Origin: Streptomyces sp. NBC_00271
GTDB taxonomy: Bacteria; Actinomycetota; Actinomycetes; Streptomycetales; Streptomycetaceae
NCBI RefSeq assembly: GCF_036178845.1
Contig: NZ_CP108070.1
Location: 3,472,001 to 3,536,000, forward strand
Length of the DNA: 64,000 nucleotides
Reading direction: 5' to 3'
The notes beneath the pieces were generated by a model, which had not been told where the DNA came from, ran no database searches, and saw only the letters and a list, made by a program, of their open reading frames with translations. The position numbers and the translations under genes are program-made. The first letter of the stretch is position 1, and every line of letters begins with the position of its first letter. Below are positions 8,548 through 16,001 of the stretch, piece by piece.

Positions 8548-9999
8548 GTGTCCACCTCGTCTACCCCGTCCGCACCGCCCACCACCACCGACGCCCTCTC
8601 CGCACCACCCCAACCCGCCAGGCTCGGCGCCGTCCTGTTCGTCATCGTCACCGCCTACCTGATGGTCGGCGTGGACTCCACGGTCGTCAATGTCGCACTG
8701 CCCGACATCCAGAAGGACCTGCACTTCAGCCCGACCGGCCTGTCCTGGGTGCTCAACGCGTACACGCTCACCTTCGGCGGCCTGCTCCTGCTCGGCGGCC
8801 GGGTCGGCGACATCGCGGGCCGCCGCCGCACCCTGACCATCGGCGTCCTGCTCTTCGCCGGATCCTCCCTGCTCGGCGGGCTCGCCACCGAAAGCGCCTG
8901 GCTGCTCACCGCGCGCGCCCTCCAGGGCGTCGGCGCCGCCCTCACCGCGCCCAGCACCCTCGCGCTGATCACCACGAACTTCCCCGACGGCCCGCGCCGC
9001 CACCACGCCCTGGGCATCTACGCGTCGATGGCGGGCATCGGCGCCTCCATCGGCCTCGTCCTCGGCGGCATGCTCACCTCCTGGGCGTCCTGGCGCTGGG
9101 CCCTGCTGATCAACGTACCGATCGGCATCGCGGTCGCCGTCGCCCTGCCCCGCTTCGTCACCGAGACCCCGCGCCACGCGGGCCGGTTCGACGCGGCGGG
9201 GGCACTCGCCGGCACGGCCGGGATGACCTCGCTGGTCTACGCGTTCATCCGGGTCTCGGAGGAGGGCTGGTCCGACACCCAGTCGCTGCTGGGCTTCAGT
9301 TCGGCGGCGGCGCTGCTGGTGGGCTTCACACTGATCGAGTCCCGCGCGGACCAGCCGATCATGCCGCTGCGCCTGTTCGCGAGCCGCAACCGCGCGGGCG
9401 GCTACGCGGGCGTACTGCTGCTGCCCGCGGGCATGTTCGGCGCGTTCTACTTCCTCACCCTGATCTGCCAGCAGGTCCTGGGGTACAGCCCGCTCCGCGC
9501 GGGATTCGCCTTCCTGCCCATGACCCTGGCGATGTTCACGGTCGTACGCTTCGTGCCCCGGCTGCTCGCGCGGCTCGGCGCCAAGCCGGTGCTGCTCACC
9601 GGCATGGCCCTGCTCGTCGTCGCGGCCGCGTGGCTGTGGCGGCTGCGACCCGACGACGGCTACCTCACCGGTCTGTTCGGCCCGCTGGTGCTGATGGGCG
9701 TCGGCGTCGGACTGAGTTTCATGCCGCTCAACGCGACGATCCTCGCGGGCATCGAGCCACGGGAGGCCGGCGCCGCCTCCGGCCTGCTGCAGACCCTGCA
9801 GTGGCTCGGCGGCACCCTCGGCCTCTCCATCCTGGTCACGGTCTTCGGCACGGCGGCCCGGCACGCGCACGGCTCCCCGTCCGACATCCTCACCGAGGGT
9901 GCGGCCCGCGCGTTCGGCATCGGCTCGCTGATCGCGCTGACCGCCCTGCTGGTGTCGGCGCTCGTGATCACCGACACCAGGCCGAAGCACACCACCTGA
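8548..9999 (+). CDS. MFS drug exporter, DHA2 (14-TMS, EmrB/QacA) family
   Basis: This 483-aa inner-membrane proton antiporter of the QacA/EmrB type has a Thr/Pro-rich cytoplasmic N terminus. Its early helices carry DSTVVNVALPDIQKDL (motif D1) and LLGGRVGDIAGRRR (motif A, about residues 85-98), followed by LQGVGAALTAPSTLALI. About 14 hydrophobic helices follow. I chose the GTG at 8548 because CGGGAG sits 6 bases upstream; longer in-frame extensions would run through the operator. It is controlled by the divergent TetR gene. The substrate is unknown. Confidence 0.88.
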   Translation: MSTSSTPSAPPTTTDALSAPPQPARLGAVLFVIVTAYLMVGVDSTVVNVALPDIQKDLHFSPTGLSWVLNAYTLTFGGLLLLGGRVGDIAGRRRTLTIGVLLFAGSSLLGGLATESAWLLTARALQGVGAALTAPSTLALITTNFPDGPRRHHALGIYASMAGIGASIGLVLGGMLTSWASWRWALLINVPIGIAVAVALPRFVTETPRHAGRFDAAGALAGTAGMTSLVYAFIRVSEEGWSDTQSLLGFSSAAALLVGFTLIESRADQPIMPLRLFASRNRAGGYAGVLLLPAGMFGAFYFLTLICQQVLGYSPLRAGFAFLPMTLAMFTVVRFVPRLLARLGAKPVLLTGMALLVVAAAWLWRLRPDDGYLTGLFGPLVLMGVGVGLSFMPLNATILAGIEPREAGAASGLLQTLQWLGGTLGLSILVTVFGTAARHAHGSPSDILTEGAARAFGIGSLIALTALLVSALVITDTRPKHTT

Positions 10000-10046
10000 A
10001 GAAACCCACCACCCAAAGGAACCGACCGCCTGAAGAAGCCCAGCAC

Positions 10047-11063
10047 CTAGAACAACGCGCTGTACGCGTTCAGCGCCGGCTGTCCGCCCAGATGGGCATA
10101 GAGCACGGTGGACTCCCGCCCGATCTCCCCCCGCGCCACCAGATCCACCATCCCGGCCATCGACTTGCCCTCGTAGACGGGGTCGGTGACCATCCCCTCG
10201 GTGCGCGCCGCGAGCCGCATCGCCTCCAGCGTGGCCTCGTCCGGAATCCCGTACGTGCCCGCGTGGTACCGCTCGTCCAGCTCGACGTCCGCCTCCGTCA
10301 ACTCCCTCCGTACGCCGATGAGCTGCCCGGTGCCGTGTGCGATCCGCGCGATCTGCTCCCGGGTGCGGGCGGGCGCCGCCGACGCGTCGATCCCGAGGAC
10401 GCGCCGCGGTCGCCCGCCCGCCTCCTCCAGGGCCGCGAACCCGGCGACCATGCCCGCCTGGGTCGATCCGGTCACCGAGCAGACCACGACGGTGTCGAAG
10501 AAGACGCCCAACTCCGCCTCCTGTTCAGTCACTTCATAGGCCCACCCGGCGAACCCCAGGCCTCCCAGCGGATGGTCCGACGCCCCCGCCGGAATGGCGT
10601 ACGGCTTGCCGCCGCGCTCCTCGACCTCCCGCAGTGCCTGCTCCCAGCTCTCCTTGAAACCGATCCCGAACCCGGCCCGCACGAGCCGTACGTCGGCGCC
10701 GGCGAGGCGGCTGATGAGGATGTTGCCGACCTTGTCGTACACGGAGTCGGGCCACTCCACCCAACTCTCCTGCACTAGCACGCACTTGAGCCCCGCGCGG
10801 GCGGCGACGGCCGCGACCTGGCGGGTGTGGTTGGACTGCACACCACCGATCGAGACGAGGGTGTCGCAGCCCTGGGCGAGCGCGTCGGCGACGAGGTACT
10901 CCAGCTTGCGGGTCTTGTTCCCTCCGTAGGCGACACCGGAGTTGCAGTCCTCCCGCTTGGCCCACAGGGAGGCGCCACCGAGGTGCTTCGTCAGACGCTC
11001 CAGCGGATGCACGGGCGAGGGCCCGAAGAGCAGGGGGTAACGCTCGTACGAGGAAAGAGACAT
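10047..11063 (-). CDS. acdS: 1-aminocyclopropane-1-carboxylate (ACC) deaminase
   Basis: This 338-aa PLP enzyme of the tryptophan-synthase-beta fold cleaves ACC, the plant ethylene precursor, to 2-oxobutyrate and ammonia. The PLP lysine is in [10 protein letters not shown] (Lys about 50) and the substrate serine in [10 protein letters not shown]. The ACC-specific C-terminal motif [13 protein letters not shown] is present with its Tyr-Glu pair, as in true ACC deaminases rather than D-cysteine desulfhydrases. The ATG at 11063 follows GGGAGGACCC. It lies 13 bases downstream of a GntR regulator on the same strand. Actinobacterial acdS genes are known to sit beside GntR genes, which agrees with the assignment. 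Confidence 0.9.
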   Translation of the reverse strand: MSLSSYERYPLLFGPSPVHPLERLTKHLGGASLWAKREDCNSGVAYGGNKTRKLEYLVADALAQGCDTLVSIGGVQSNHTRQVAAVAARAGLKCVLVQESWVEWPDSVYDKVGNILISRLAGADVRLVRAGFGIGFKESWEQALREVEERGGKPYAIPAGASDHPLGGLGFAGWAYEVTEQEAELGVFFDTVVVCSVTGSTQAGMVAGFAALEEAGGRPRRVLGIDASAAPARTREQIARIAHGTGQLIGVRRELTEADVELDERYHAGTYGIPDEATLEAMRLAARTEGMVTDPVYEGKSMAGMVDLVARGEIGRESTVLYAHLGGQPALNAYSALF

Positions 11064-11076
11064 GGGTCCTCCCGCA

Positions 11077-11727
11077 TCAGGGTTCGACATCGGCCAGGTC
11101 TTCGAGAGCGCCCCAGATCTCCACGGTGACGCGGACGGCGGCGACCACGTCCCGTTCGGCGCAGGCGTCGATCAGCTCGTCGTGCAGGCCCGCCGAACGG
11201 CAGTTGCCGCCCTCGCCGAAGCGGCGCCGTTCCAGACGGCGGATCAGCGGGGTGTAGCGGGCGACGGTGGCGGCGGCGGCACGGTTGCCGCTCACCCGCA
11301 CCAGTACGTCGTGCAACGCGTCGTCGGCCGTCAGAGCGGCGTCCACGTCACCGGCGCGCACGGCGTCCGCGAAGCGCACGTTGGCCTCGCGCATCACCTC
11401 GATGTGCGGCGCTTCCAGCCGGGGGACCGCCGTGCGTGCGATCAGCTCGTGCATGGCGCCGACCACGGCCGCGGCGTCCCGCACATCGGCGGTCACCAAG
11501 GGGGTCACCCGCGTGTAGCTCTGCGGCTTGGACTCCAGCAGCCCCTCGTCGACCAGCCGGGAGAAGGCTTCGCGCACCGGCGCCCGCGACAGCCCGAGCA
11601 ACTCGGCGAGTCCGGTGTCGCGCACCACCGCGCCCGGTGCGAGCTCACCGGCCACGATGGCGTCCCGTATCGCTTCGTACGCGCGGTCCCTCAGCAGGGT
11701 CCGACGCACGGGTCGTATCGCCTCCAT
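11077..11727 (-). CDS. GntR family (FCD subfamily) regulator of acdS
   Basis: This 216-aa protein has an N-terminal GntR winged helix (residues about 8-70; [19 protein letters not shown] and [14 protein letters not shown] are typical). The C-terminal FCD ligand domain contains the metal-binding Asp/His residues (for example [13 protein letters not shown]). It is the first gene of a two-gene operon with acdS. The ATG lies directly against a 25-bp palindrome with no ribosome site between, and a -10 hexamer ends 8 bases before the ATG. The mRNA is therefore probably leaderless and autoregulated. Confidence 0.88.
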   Translation of the reverse strand: MEAIRPVRRTLLRDRAYEAIRDAIVAGELAPGAVVRDTGLAELLGLSRAPVREAFSRLVDEGLLESKPQSYTRVTPLVTADVRDAAAVVGAMHELIARTAVPRLEAPHIEVMREANVRFADAVRAGDVDAALTADDALHDVLVRVSGNRAAAATVARYTPLIRRLERRRFGEGGNCRSAGLHDELIDACAERDVVAAVRVTVEIWGALEDLADVEP

Positions 11728-11765
11728 GAACTGAAATGTTAGATATCAGTTCCCGCTGCGCACAA
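11728..11765 (-). promoter_or_regulatory. Leaderless promoter with overlapping palindromic operator for gntR-acdS
   Basis: On the minus strand TTGTGC (11760-11765) and TAACAT (11736-11741) are 18 bases apart, and the ATG starts 8 bases after the -10. The palindrome 11728-11752 has perfect 7-bp arms, GAACTGA and TCAGTTC, extended to 9 of 10 matches. It covers the -10 and the start of transcription, which suits autorepression by the GntR protein. Confidence 0.6.
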
Positions 11766-11766
11766 G

Positions 11767-11798
11767 AGTGCGGCCCGTACCGAAGTACGGGCCGCACT
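11767..11798 (-). terminator. Stem-loop terminator after rsr
   Basis: A perfect 14-bp stem (AGTGCGGCCCGTAC and its complement) is closed by a CGAA tetraloop, 14 bases past the rsr stop. It also insulates the downstream gntR promoter. Confidence 0.75.
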
Positions 11799-11811
11799 CA
11801 CGCGCGATCGG

Positions 11812-13395
11812 TTATCCGGCCCACGGCCAGTCGGCGTCCCGCGCCGACTCCAGCAGGGGAACCATCCGGAAAGCCGCGTCCGAGAGCCCCCCGAACGTGT
11901 GCCGGTTGGCCTTTCCGGAGGGGCCGTGGCCCGCCCGGTAGCCGGCCAGGTTCCAGGTGTAGACCGGGACGTGCGCCGGGACCTGCTCGGTCGGGTCGCC
12001 GTAGTGGCTGTAGGTGGCCTGCTCGTCGGTGACGATGAGCACCCGGTCGTGCTTCCTGTAGTGCGCGCGCACCGCCTCGCTCGTGTTGGTGCCGCCGAGG
12101 TCGCCGAAGCGCTCGAGCACCTTCAGCACCGACTCGCCCTTCTTGAACTTCACCCGCTTGCTGCTCGTGCCGAACTCGACGAGATCCGCGTCCGCCGCCC
12201 GCAGCGCGAGCGCCGTGCCGAAGATCGCCGCCGCGTCGGCCCGGCTGAGCTCCGAGCGCTCCGACAGCCGCGAGTAGAACATCGAGCCGGACCGGTCGAC
12301 GAGCACGAGCGTGCGTCCGGGCAGCGCCGGCACGTTCGCCAGCGAGTGGCCGAGCGCCTGCTCCAGCGGGTACGACCAGCGCAACGAGGGCGCGTGCTGG
12401 TACGCGGCGAGGTAGCGGAAGGGGAACTGCCGCGAGCGCGCCACCTCCGCCGGGTCGCTGATCCTGGCGGCGACCTGAGCCGCCACCTCGTCACTCACTC
12501 CCGCCTCGTCGAAGTTGCGCAGGTTGCGTACGAGCGCCATCGCGCCCATGGACGGGATGACGGCCTCCCAGGCCGCCTTGTCCATCGGGCCCTGCAGCCA
12601 GCCGGCCAGCGCCTCCCACGTCATCCCCGCCTCCGCGAGGCGCCGGGCACCGTGCGCGCCGGTCACGACCTTGCGCCGCTTGGCGGGCCGCAGCTCCATC
12701 AGGTCGCGGTGGGCCACCACGACGGGCAGCGACTTGGGCACCACGGCCGTGTCCGGGTGGTGACGCCGGTCGAGGGCGTACTGGAACAGATCGCCCTGCC
12801 ACGGCTTCGCCGGATCGGGCGCAGCGTGCACCAGGTTGAGGATGTCGCCGAAGCGGTAGCCCTTGGCCGCCGTGTCGTACTTCAACAGCGACTTCTCGCC
12901 GTAGAGCCGGCGTACGGCGTCGGCGACGCCCCGCTTGACGGGCTTGGGCACGTTGCGGCCGTACCGGGAGGTCCAGTAGGCGAGCAGCTCGCCGGGCTCG
13001 TCCGGACGGCGCAGCACGGAGGCGATGACCTGGCGGTTGGCCGGGCCGTCGGTGACGCCCGCGTCGAGGCGTGCTTTCACGTACTCGGCGGCGCCCACGA
13101 GCGAGGCCGTCCGCAGGTTGCCCTCGCCGCGCAGCCAGCCCAGCAGGGCGGCCGTCCACGAGGGGTCGGCGACGGCAAGCTCGCGCACGAGCGCGGCGAA
13201 CCGGTCGTCGCGGGCCTCTCCGGTCTCGTAGAAGGTGTTCTGCGAGACGAAGTTGGCGATGGCCAGCAGGAAGAGCTCGGAGCGCGCGTCGCGCTCCTGG
13301 CCGCGACCGCCCTGGTGGGTGCGCAGCACGCGGCCGGTCGACGTCACACGGGAAGTGGGCTGCGCCTTGGCCGCCTTGGTGTTGAATCGCGACAT
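11812..13395 (-). CDS. rsr: Ro60 orthologue (TROVE-domain RNA-binding protein with vWA domain)
   Basis: This 527-aa protein begins with about 345 residues of TROVE HEAT-repeat ring (for example LFLLAIANFVSQNTFYETGE, SLVGAAEYVKARL, VRRLYGEKSLLKYD). A von Willebrand A domain follows, with an intact MIDAS start DRSGSM and a downstream GTNTSEA. Ro60 rings bind misfolded RNA ends and Y RNAs, and in bacteria work with exonucleases such as PNPase or with the Rtc RNA-repair enzymes. The ATG at 13395 follows GGGGGA; upstream Met codons at 13416 and 13437 lack a ribosome site. Three Y-RNA-like elements lie just upstream on the same strand. No rtcA or rtcB is in the window. Confidence 0.88.
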   Translation of the reverse strand: MSRFNTKAAKAQPTSRVTSTGRVLRTHQGGRGQERDARSELFLLAIANFVSQNTFYETGEARDDRFAALVRELAVADPSWTAALLGWLRGEGNLRTASLVGAAEYVKARLDAGVTDGPANRQVIASVLRRPDEPGELLAYWTSRYGRNVPKPVKRGVADAVRRLYGEKSLLKYDTAAKGYRFGDILNLVHAAPDPAKPWQGDLFQYALDRRHHPDTAVVPKSLPVVVAHRDLMELRPAKRRKVVTGAHGARRLAEAGMTWEALAGWLQGPMDKAAWEAVIPSMGAMALVRNLRNFDEAGVSDEVAAQVAARISDPAEVARSRQFPFRYLAAYQHAPSLRWSYPLEQALGHSLANVPALPGRTLVLVDRSGSMFYSRLSERSELSRADAAAIFGTALALRAADADLVEFGTSSKRVKFKKGESVLKVLERFGDLGGTNTSEAVRAHYRKHDRVLIVTDEQATYSHYGDPTEQVPAHVPVYTWNLAGYRAGHGPSGKANRHTFGGLSDAAFRMVPLLESARDADWPWAG

Positions 13396-13442
13396 GATGA
13401 ATTCCCCCGAATTCATGAGTATTTCGGAGGGAGGCACAGCAA

Positions 13443-13598
13443 ATGGAGGGTGCCCGAGATCAGGAGTCGGCGACGGTTCCTATTCACCCGGCGCGTCTAC
13501 CAGTTCCGCCACATCGACCCGGAGTCGATGACGGGATTCGAACCCGCAACATACCGTGTCCCGAAGTATCCGCTGCCTGCGCACCGGGCACCCACCAT
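13443..13598 (-). ncRNA. Y RNA with permuted tRNA-like domain (YrlA type, copy 2)
   Basis: The ends pair as ATGG-T-GGGTGCCCG (13598-13585) with CGGGCACCC-T-CCAT (13456-13443): 13 pairs and one T-T mismatch. A second helix pairs 13577-13570 with 13476-13469. Inside is a tRNA-like module in permuted order. A T arm GCGGG-TTCGAAT-CCCGT (13547-13531) is followed by acceptor 3' strand CATCGAC (13530-13524), a 5-base loop, acceptor 5' strand GTCGATG (13518-13512) and a leucine-type D arm (GCGGAACTGGTAGACGC). There is no anticodon arm; the Y stem takes its place. The RNA ends 47 bases before rsr. Known YrlA RNAs tether Ro60 to RNA-processing enzymes; function here is inferred. Confidence 0.8.
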
Positions 13599-13602
13599 GA
13601 GC

Positions 13603-13682
13603 TGCGCCTCCCGAGGTCAAGTCGGCGGCGGCGTGGATTCTTTGAAAGAGAAGTAGCCGCAGCCTGCGCACCGGGAGGTGCA
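13603..13682 (-). ncRNA. Short Y RNA without tRNA-like domain (YrlB-like)
   Basis: An 80-nt element is bounded by pairing of TGC-A-CCTCCCG (13682-13672) with CGGGAGG-C-GCA (13613-13603): 10 pairs and one A-C mismatch. An inner helix pairs GGCTGCGG (13664-13657) with CCGCCGCC (13631-13624), again with a mismatch at the fourth position. The apex is a small T/A-rich hairpin (TTCT/AGAA). It shares the boxes GGTGCGCAGGC and TACTTC, and the 3' box GCCGACT-TGA-CTCGGG, with the flanking RNAs. It lacks T, acceptor and D arms. It sits between the two long Y RNAs. Confidence 0.72.
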
Positions 13683-13689
13683 TGAAGTT

Positions 13690-13841
13690 GTGGTGTCCAG
13701 AGTTCAAAGCCGGCGGAACCGACGTAGGTGCTCTAACCCCTGAGCTACACCGGCGCGTTGTACCGGTGGCGGGACTCGAACCCGCGGCCGCCCCATTATC
13801 AGTGGAAGTAGGTCCTGCCTTCGCACCTGGACGTGCACCAC
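13690..13841 (-). ncRNA. Y RNA with permuted tRNA-like domain (YrlA type, copy 1)
   Basis: The terminal helix pairs GTGGTG (13841-13836) and TCCAG (13831-13827) with CTGGA and CACCAC (13700-13690), leaving the 4-base bulge CACG on the 5' strand as in Ro-binding stems. An inner helix pairs GGCAGGACC (13819-13811) with GGTTCCGCC (13720-13712), with an A-C mismatch at position 4. The tRNA-like module is permuted. T arm GCGGG-TTCGAGT-CCCGC (13785-13769) is followed by CACCGGT, a 7-base loop and GCCGGTG (acceptor stem closed by the loop). U8-A9 and D arm GCTC-AGGGGTTA-GAGC (13745-13730) follow. It is the first of three tandem elements leading into rsr. Confidence 0.82.
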
Positions 13842-13868
13842 TTTAGGAGGGCGGCCGCGGTTCGAGCC
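13772..13868. repeat. Inverted partial copy of the Y-RNA T-arm region
   Basis: Bases 13849-13868 are complementary to 13772-13793, the T arm and flank of Y RNA copy 1. They form a 20-bp stem with one bulged G and one G-U pair, around a 55-base loop. In a transcript reading through from the phosphatase gene this stem would sequester the T arm and disrupt the Y-RNA fold. Confidence 0.6.
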
Positions 13869-13878
13869 ATTGAATTAA

Positions 13879-15333
13879 CTACCCGCGCTTCTGGCGCTTC
13901 CAGGGGCCTGTGATGGCGAGCATGATGCCCGGTTCCTGGATGTTGGCGAAGAGGGTCCGGCCGTCGGGCGAGAAGGTGACGCCGGTGAACTCGCTGTAGG
14001 CCGGCTCGGCTTCGGTCCCGATGTTCAGTTCGTTGCGGGCGATCGGGTAGGTGCGGCCGCTGTCGGTGGCACCGAAGAGGTGCTGGACGCCCTCGCCGTC
14101 CTCGGCGATGACGAGGCCGCCGTAGGGGGAGACGGTGATGTTGTCGGGGCCGTCGAAGGCGCCGTCCTTGGACGGGTCGGGGTTCACGCCGAGCAGGACC
14201 TTGAGGGTCAGGGTGCGGCGCTTGGGGTCGTAGAACCAGACGGCTCCGTCGTGGGCCTGGCCGGGGCTCTCGGTGCGGGCGTAGGAGGAGACGATGTAGA
14301 CGCCGCCGTCGCCGCACCACATGCCTTCGAGCTTGCGGGCGCGGGTGACCTGGCCGTCGGTGAACTGCTTGCGGACGGAGACGGTCTTCGCGTCACGGTC
14401 CGGGACGTCGACCCAGTCCACGCCGTACACCGTGCCGATCTTGGTGGCGCGGGAGAGGTCGTCGATGAACCGGCCGCCGGAGTCGAAGCACTTGAAGGCC
14501 TGGAGGGCGCCGGCGTCGGCGGCGAGGGTGGCGAGCTGTCCGTGGCCGTGCTCGAAGCCCTGCGGGGGCGTCCAGCGGTAGAGGAGGCCGTTGGGACCCG
14601 AGGCGTCCTCGGTGAGGTAGAGGCGGCCGCGCTTGGGGTCGACGACGACGGCCTCGTGGGCGTACCGGCCGAGTGCCTTGATCGGCTTGGGGTTCCGGTT
14701 GCGGCGGCGGTCGGCGGGGTCGACCTCGAAGACGTAGCCGTGGTCCTTGGTCATGCCGTTCTGGCCGGCCTTGTCCTCGGTCTCCTCGCAGGTGAGCCAG
14801 GTGCCCCAAGGGGTGTTGCCGCCCGCGCAGTTGGTGGAGGTGCCCGCGACGCCGACCCACTCGGCGACCTTGTCGTGGCGCACCTCGACGACCGTGCAGC
14901 CGCCGGACGCGGCCGGGTCGTAGACCAGGCCCTCGGTGAGCGGCACGGGGTACTTCCAGTCGGCGCGGGGGCCCTTGAGCTCGTGGTTGTTGACGAGGAG
15001 GGTGGCGCCGCGCGGCCCGTCGAAGGTCGAGGTGCCGTCGTGGTTGGACGGCGTGAACTCACCCGAGTCCAGCTTGGTACGGCCGCTGTAGGTGATGACG
15101 CGGTAGGAGAATCCGGCGGGCAGCGCGAGCAGGCCCTTCGGGTCCGGGACCAGCGGTCCGTAGCCGACTCCGCCGTGCCGGTCCGTCGGCTTGCCGTCCT
15201 CCCCCACGCTCTCGGTGTCGGTGGACGCGAGGGCGTTCGGAGCGGTGGCGAGGGCGCCGACACTGCCGGCCAGGACGAGACCGGCGCCGGTCAGCGCGGA
15301 TCGACCGGCGAAGTCCCTGCGGGTGAGCGACAT
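13879..15333 (-). CDS. PhoX-type (DUF839) secreted phosphatase
   Basis: This 484-aa protein starts at the ATG at 15333 (GGGAGA upstream) with a twin-arginine signal (RRDFAGRSALTGAG, residues 5-18) and an Ala-rich h-region ending near ALAS. The mature part has the PhoX/DUF839 beta-propeller motifs (for example FTPSNHDGT, LLVNNHEL, GTWLTCEET, HEAVVVDP, GDGGVYIVSS). PhoX enzymes are calcium/iron-dependent alkaline phosphatases exported folded by Tat. No PHO box is obvious at the start. A longer in-frame start at 15456 would place 41 residues before the Tat motif and is unlikely. Confidence 0.83.
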   Translation of the reverse strand: MSLTRRDFAGRSALTGAGLVLAGSVGALATAPNALASTDTESVGEDGKPTDRHGGVGYGPLVPDPKGLLALPAGFSYRVITYSGRTKLDSGEFTPSNHDGTSTFDGPRGATLLVNNHELKGPRADWKYPVPLTEGLVYDPAASGGCTVVEVRHDKVAEWVGVAGTSTNCAGGNTPWGTWLTCEETEDKAGQNGMTKDHGYVFEVDPADRRRNRNPKPIKALGRYAHEAVVVDPKRGRLYLTEDASGPNGLLYRWTPPQGFEHGHGQLATLAADAGALQAFKCFDSGGRFIDDLSRATKIGTVYGVDWVDVPDRDAKTVSVRKQFTDGQVTRARKLEGMWCGDGGVYIVSSYARTESPGQAHDGAVWFYDPKRRTLTLKVLLGVNPDPSKDGAFDGPDNITVSPYGGLVIAEDGEGVQHLFGATDSGRTYPIARNELNIGTEAEPAYSEFTGVTFSPDGRTLFANIQEPGIMLAITGPWKRQKRG

Positions 15334-15489
15334 GGGTGTCTCCCGTGACGGTGAAGGATGACCGTGGAGGGTGGCCGAGGGCATTGCGGCCACACGCTCC
15401 CGCCCACGCCTGAACGCCGGTTGAACACCGGGCGACTTCACCGCACTCGGTTCCATGAATCCGTAAGGACTCGGCCACAGCGACCAAAA

Positions 15490-15995
15490 GTCCTACGGCC
15501 CGGGGAACGGCCCGGACCCTCCGGGACCGGAAACGATCCCCCCTCCCGAGGCCGGGAGAAGCCCCGGGCCGGGGAACGAGCGCCCCCTCCGGGGGCTGGG
15601 GAACGAGAGCACCCTCGGGGCCGGGGGACGGACGAAGCTCCACCAGGGCCAGGGAAGCGCTCCTCCCGGGACTGAAGAACGGGCGAAGCCCACCGGAGGC
15701 GAGGAATAGGCGAAGCCCCCCCGCGGCCGGGGAAGCACCCCTCCCGGGACTGGGGATCGGGCGAAGCCCACCGGGGCCGAGGAACGAGCGCCCTTACCGG
15801 GACTGGAGAACGGGCGAAGCCCAGGGAGGCCAAGGAATGGGCGAAGCCCCGCCGGGGCCGAGGAACGGCCGCCCCCTCGGGACCGGAGAACGGGCGAAGC
15901 CCACCGAGGCCAAGGAATGGGCGCAGCCCCCTCGGGCCGAGGAACGAGCGCCCCCTCGGGGCCACGGGCAAGGGAAGCTCCCTCGACCTGTCCCG
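15490..15995. repeat. Degenerate GC-rich repeat tract between phosphatase gene and hypothetical gene
   Basis: Most of the 668-base gap 15334-16001 is made of short repeats. The core GGGCGAAGCCC (a GGGC/GCCC mini-hairpin with GAA loop) recurs about ten times, alternating with GAGGAACGAGCGCC and GGGACTGGAGAACG variants. Two longer copies lie 80 bases apart (starts near 15805 and 15885). The open frames across it are repetitive in all phases and lack ribosome sites, so I see no gene here. The first part (15334-15489) holds only the phosphatase upstream region. Confidence 0.7.
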
Positions 15996-16001
15996 GCCCG
16001 C

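Noticed and set aside
13443..13560. A tRNA-Leu gene suggested by the T-loop TTCGAAT and D arm GCGGAACTGGTAGACGC
   Set aside because: The 3' half precedes the 5' half, there is no anticodon arm, and the outer ends form a Y-type helix; it fits a Y RNA with permuted tRNA-like domain instead.
13772..13868. Phage or integrative-element attachment site in the duplicated T-arm sequence
   Set aside because: No integrase or mobile gene is nearby, and the copies are inverted and only 55 bases apart rather than direct repeats flanking an insert.
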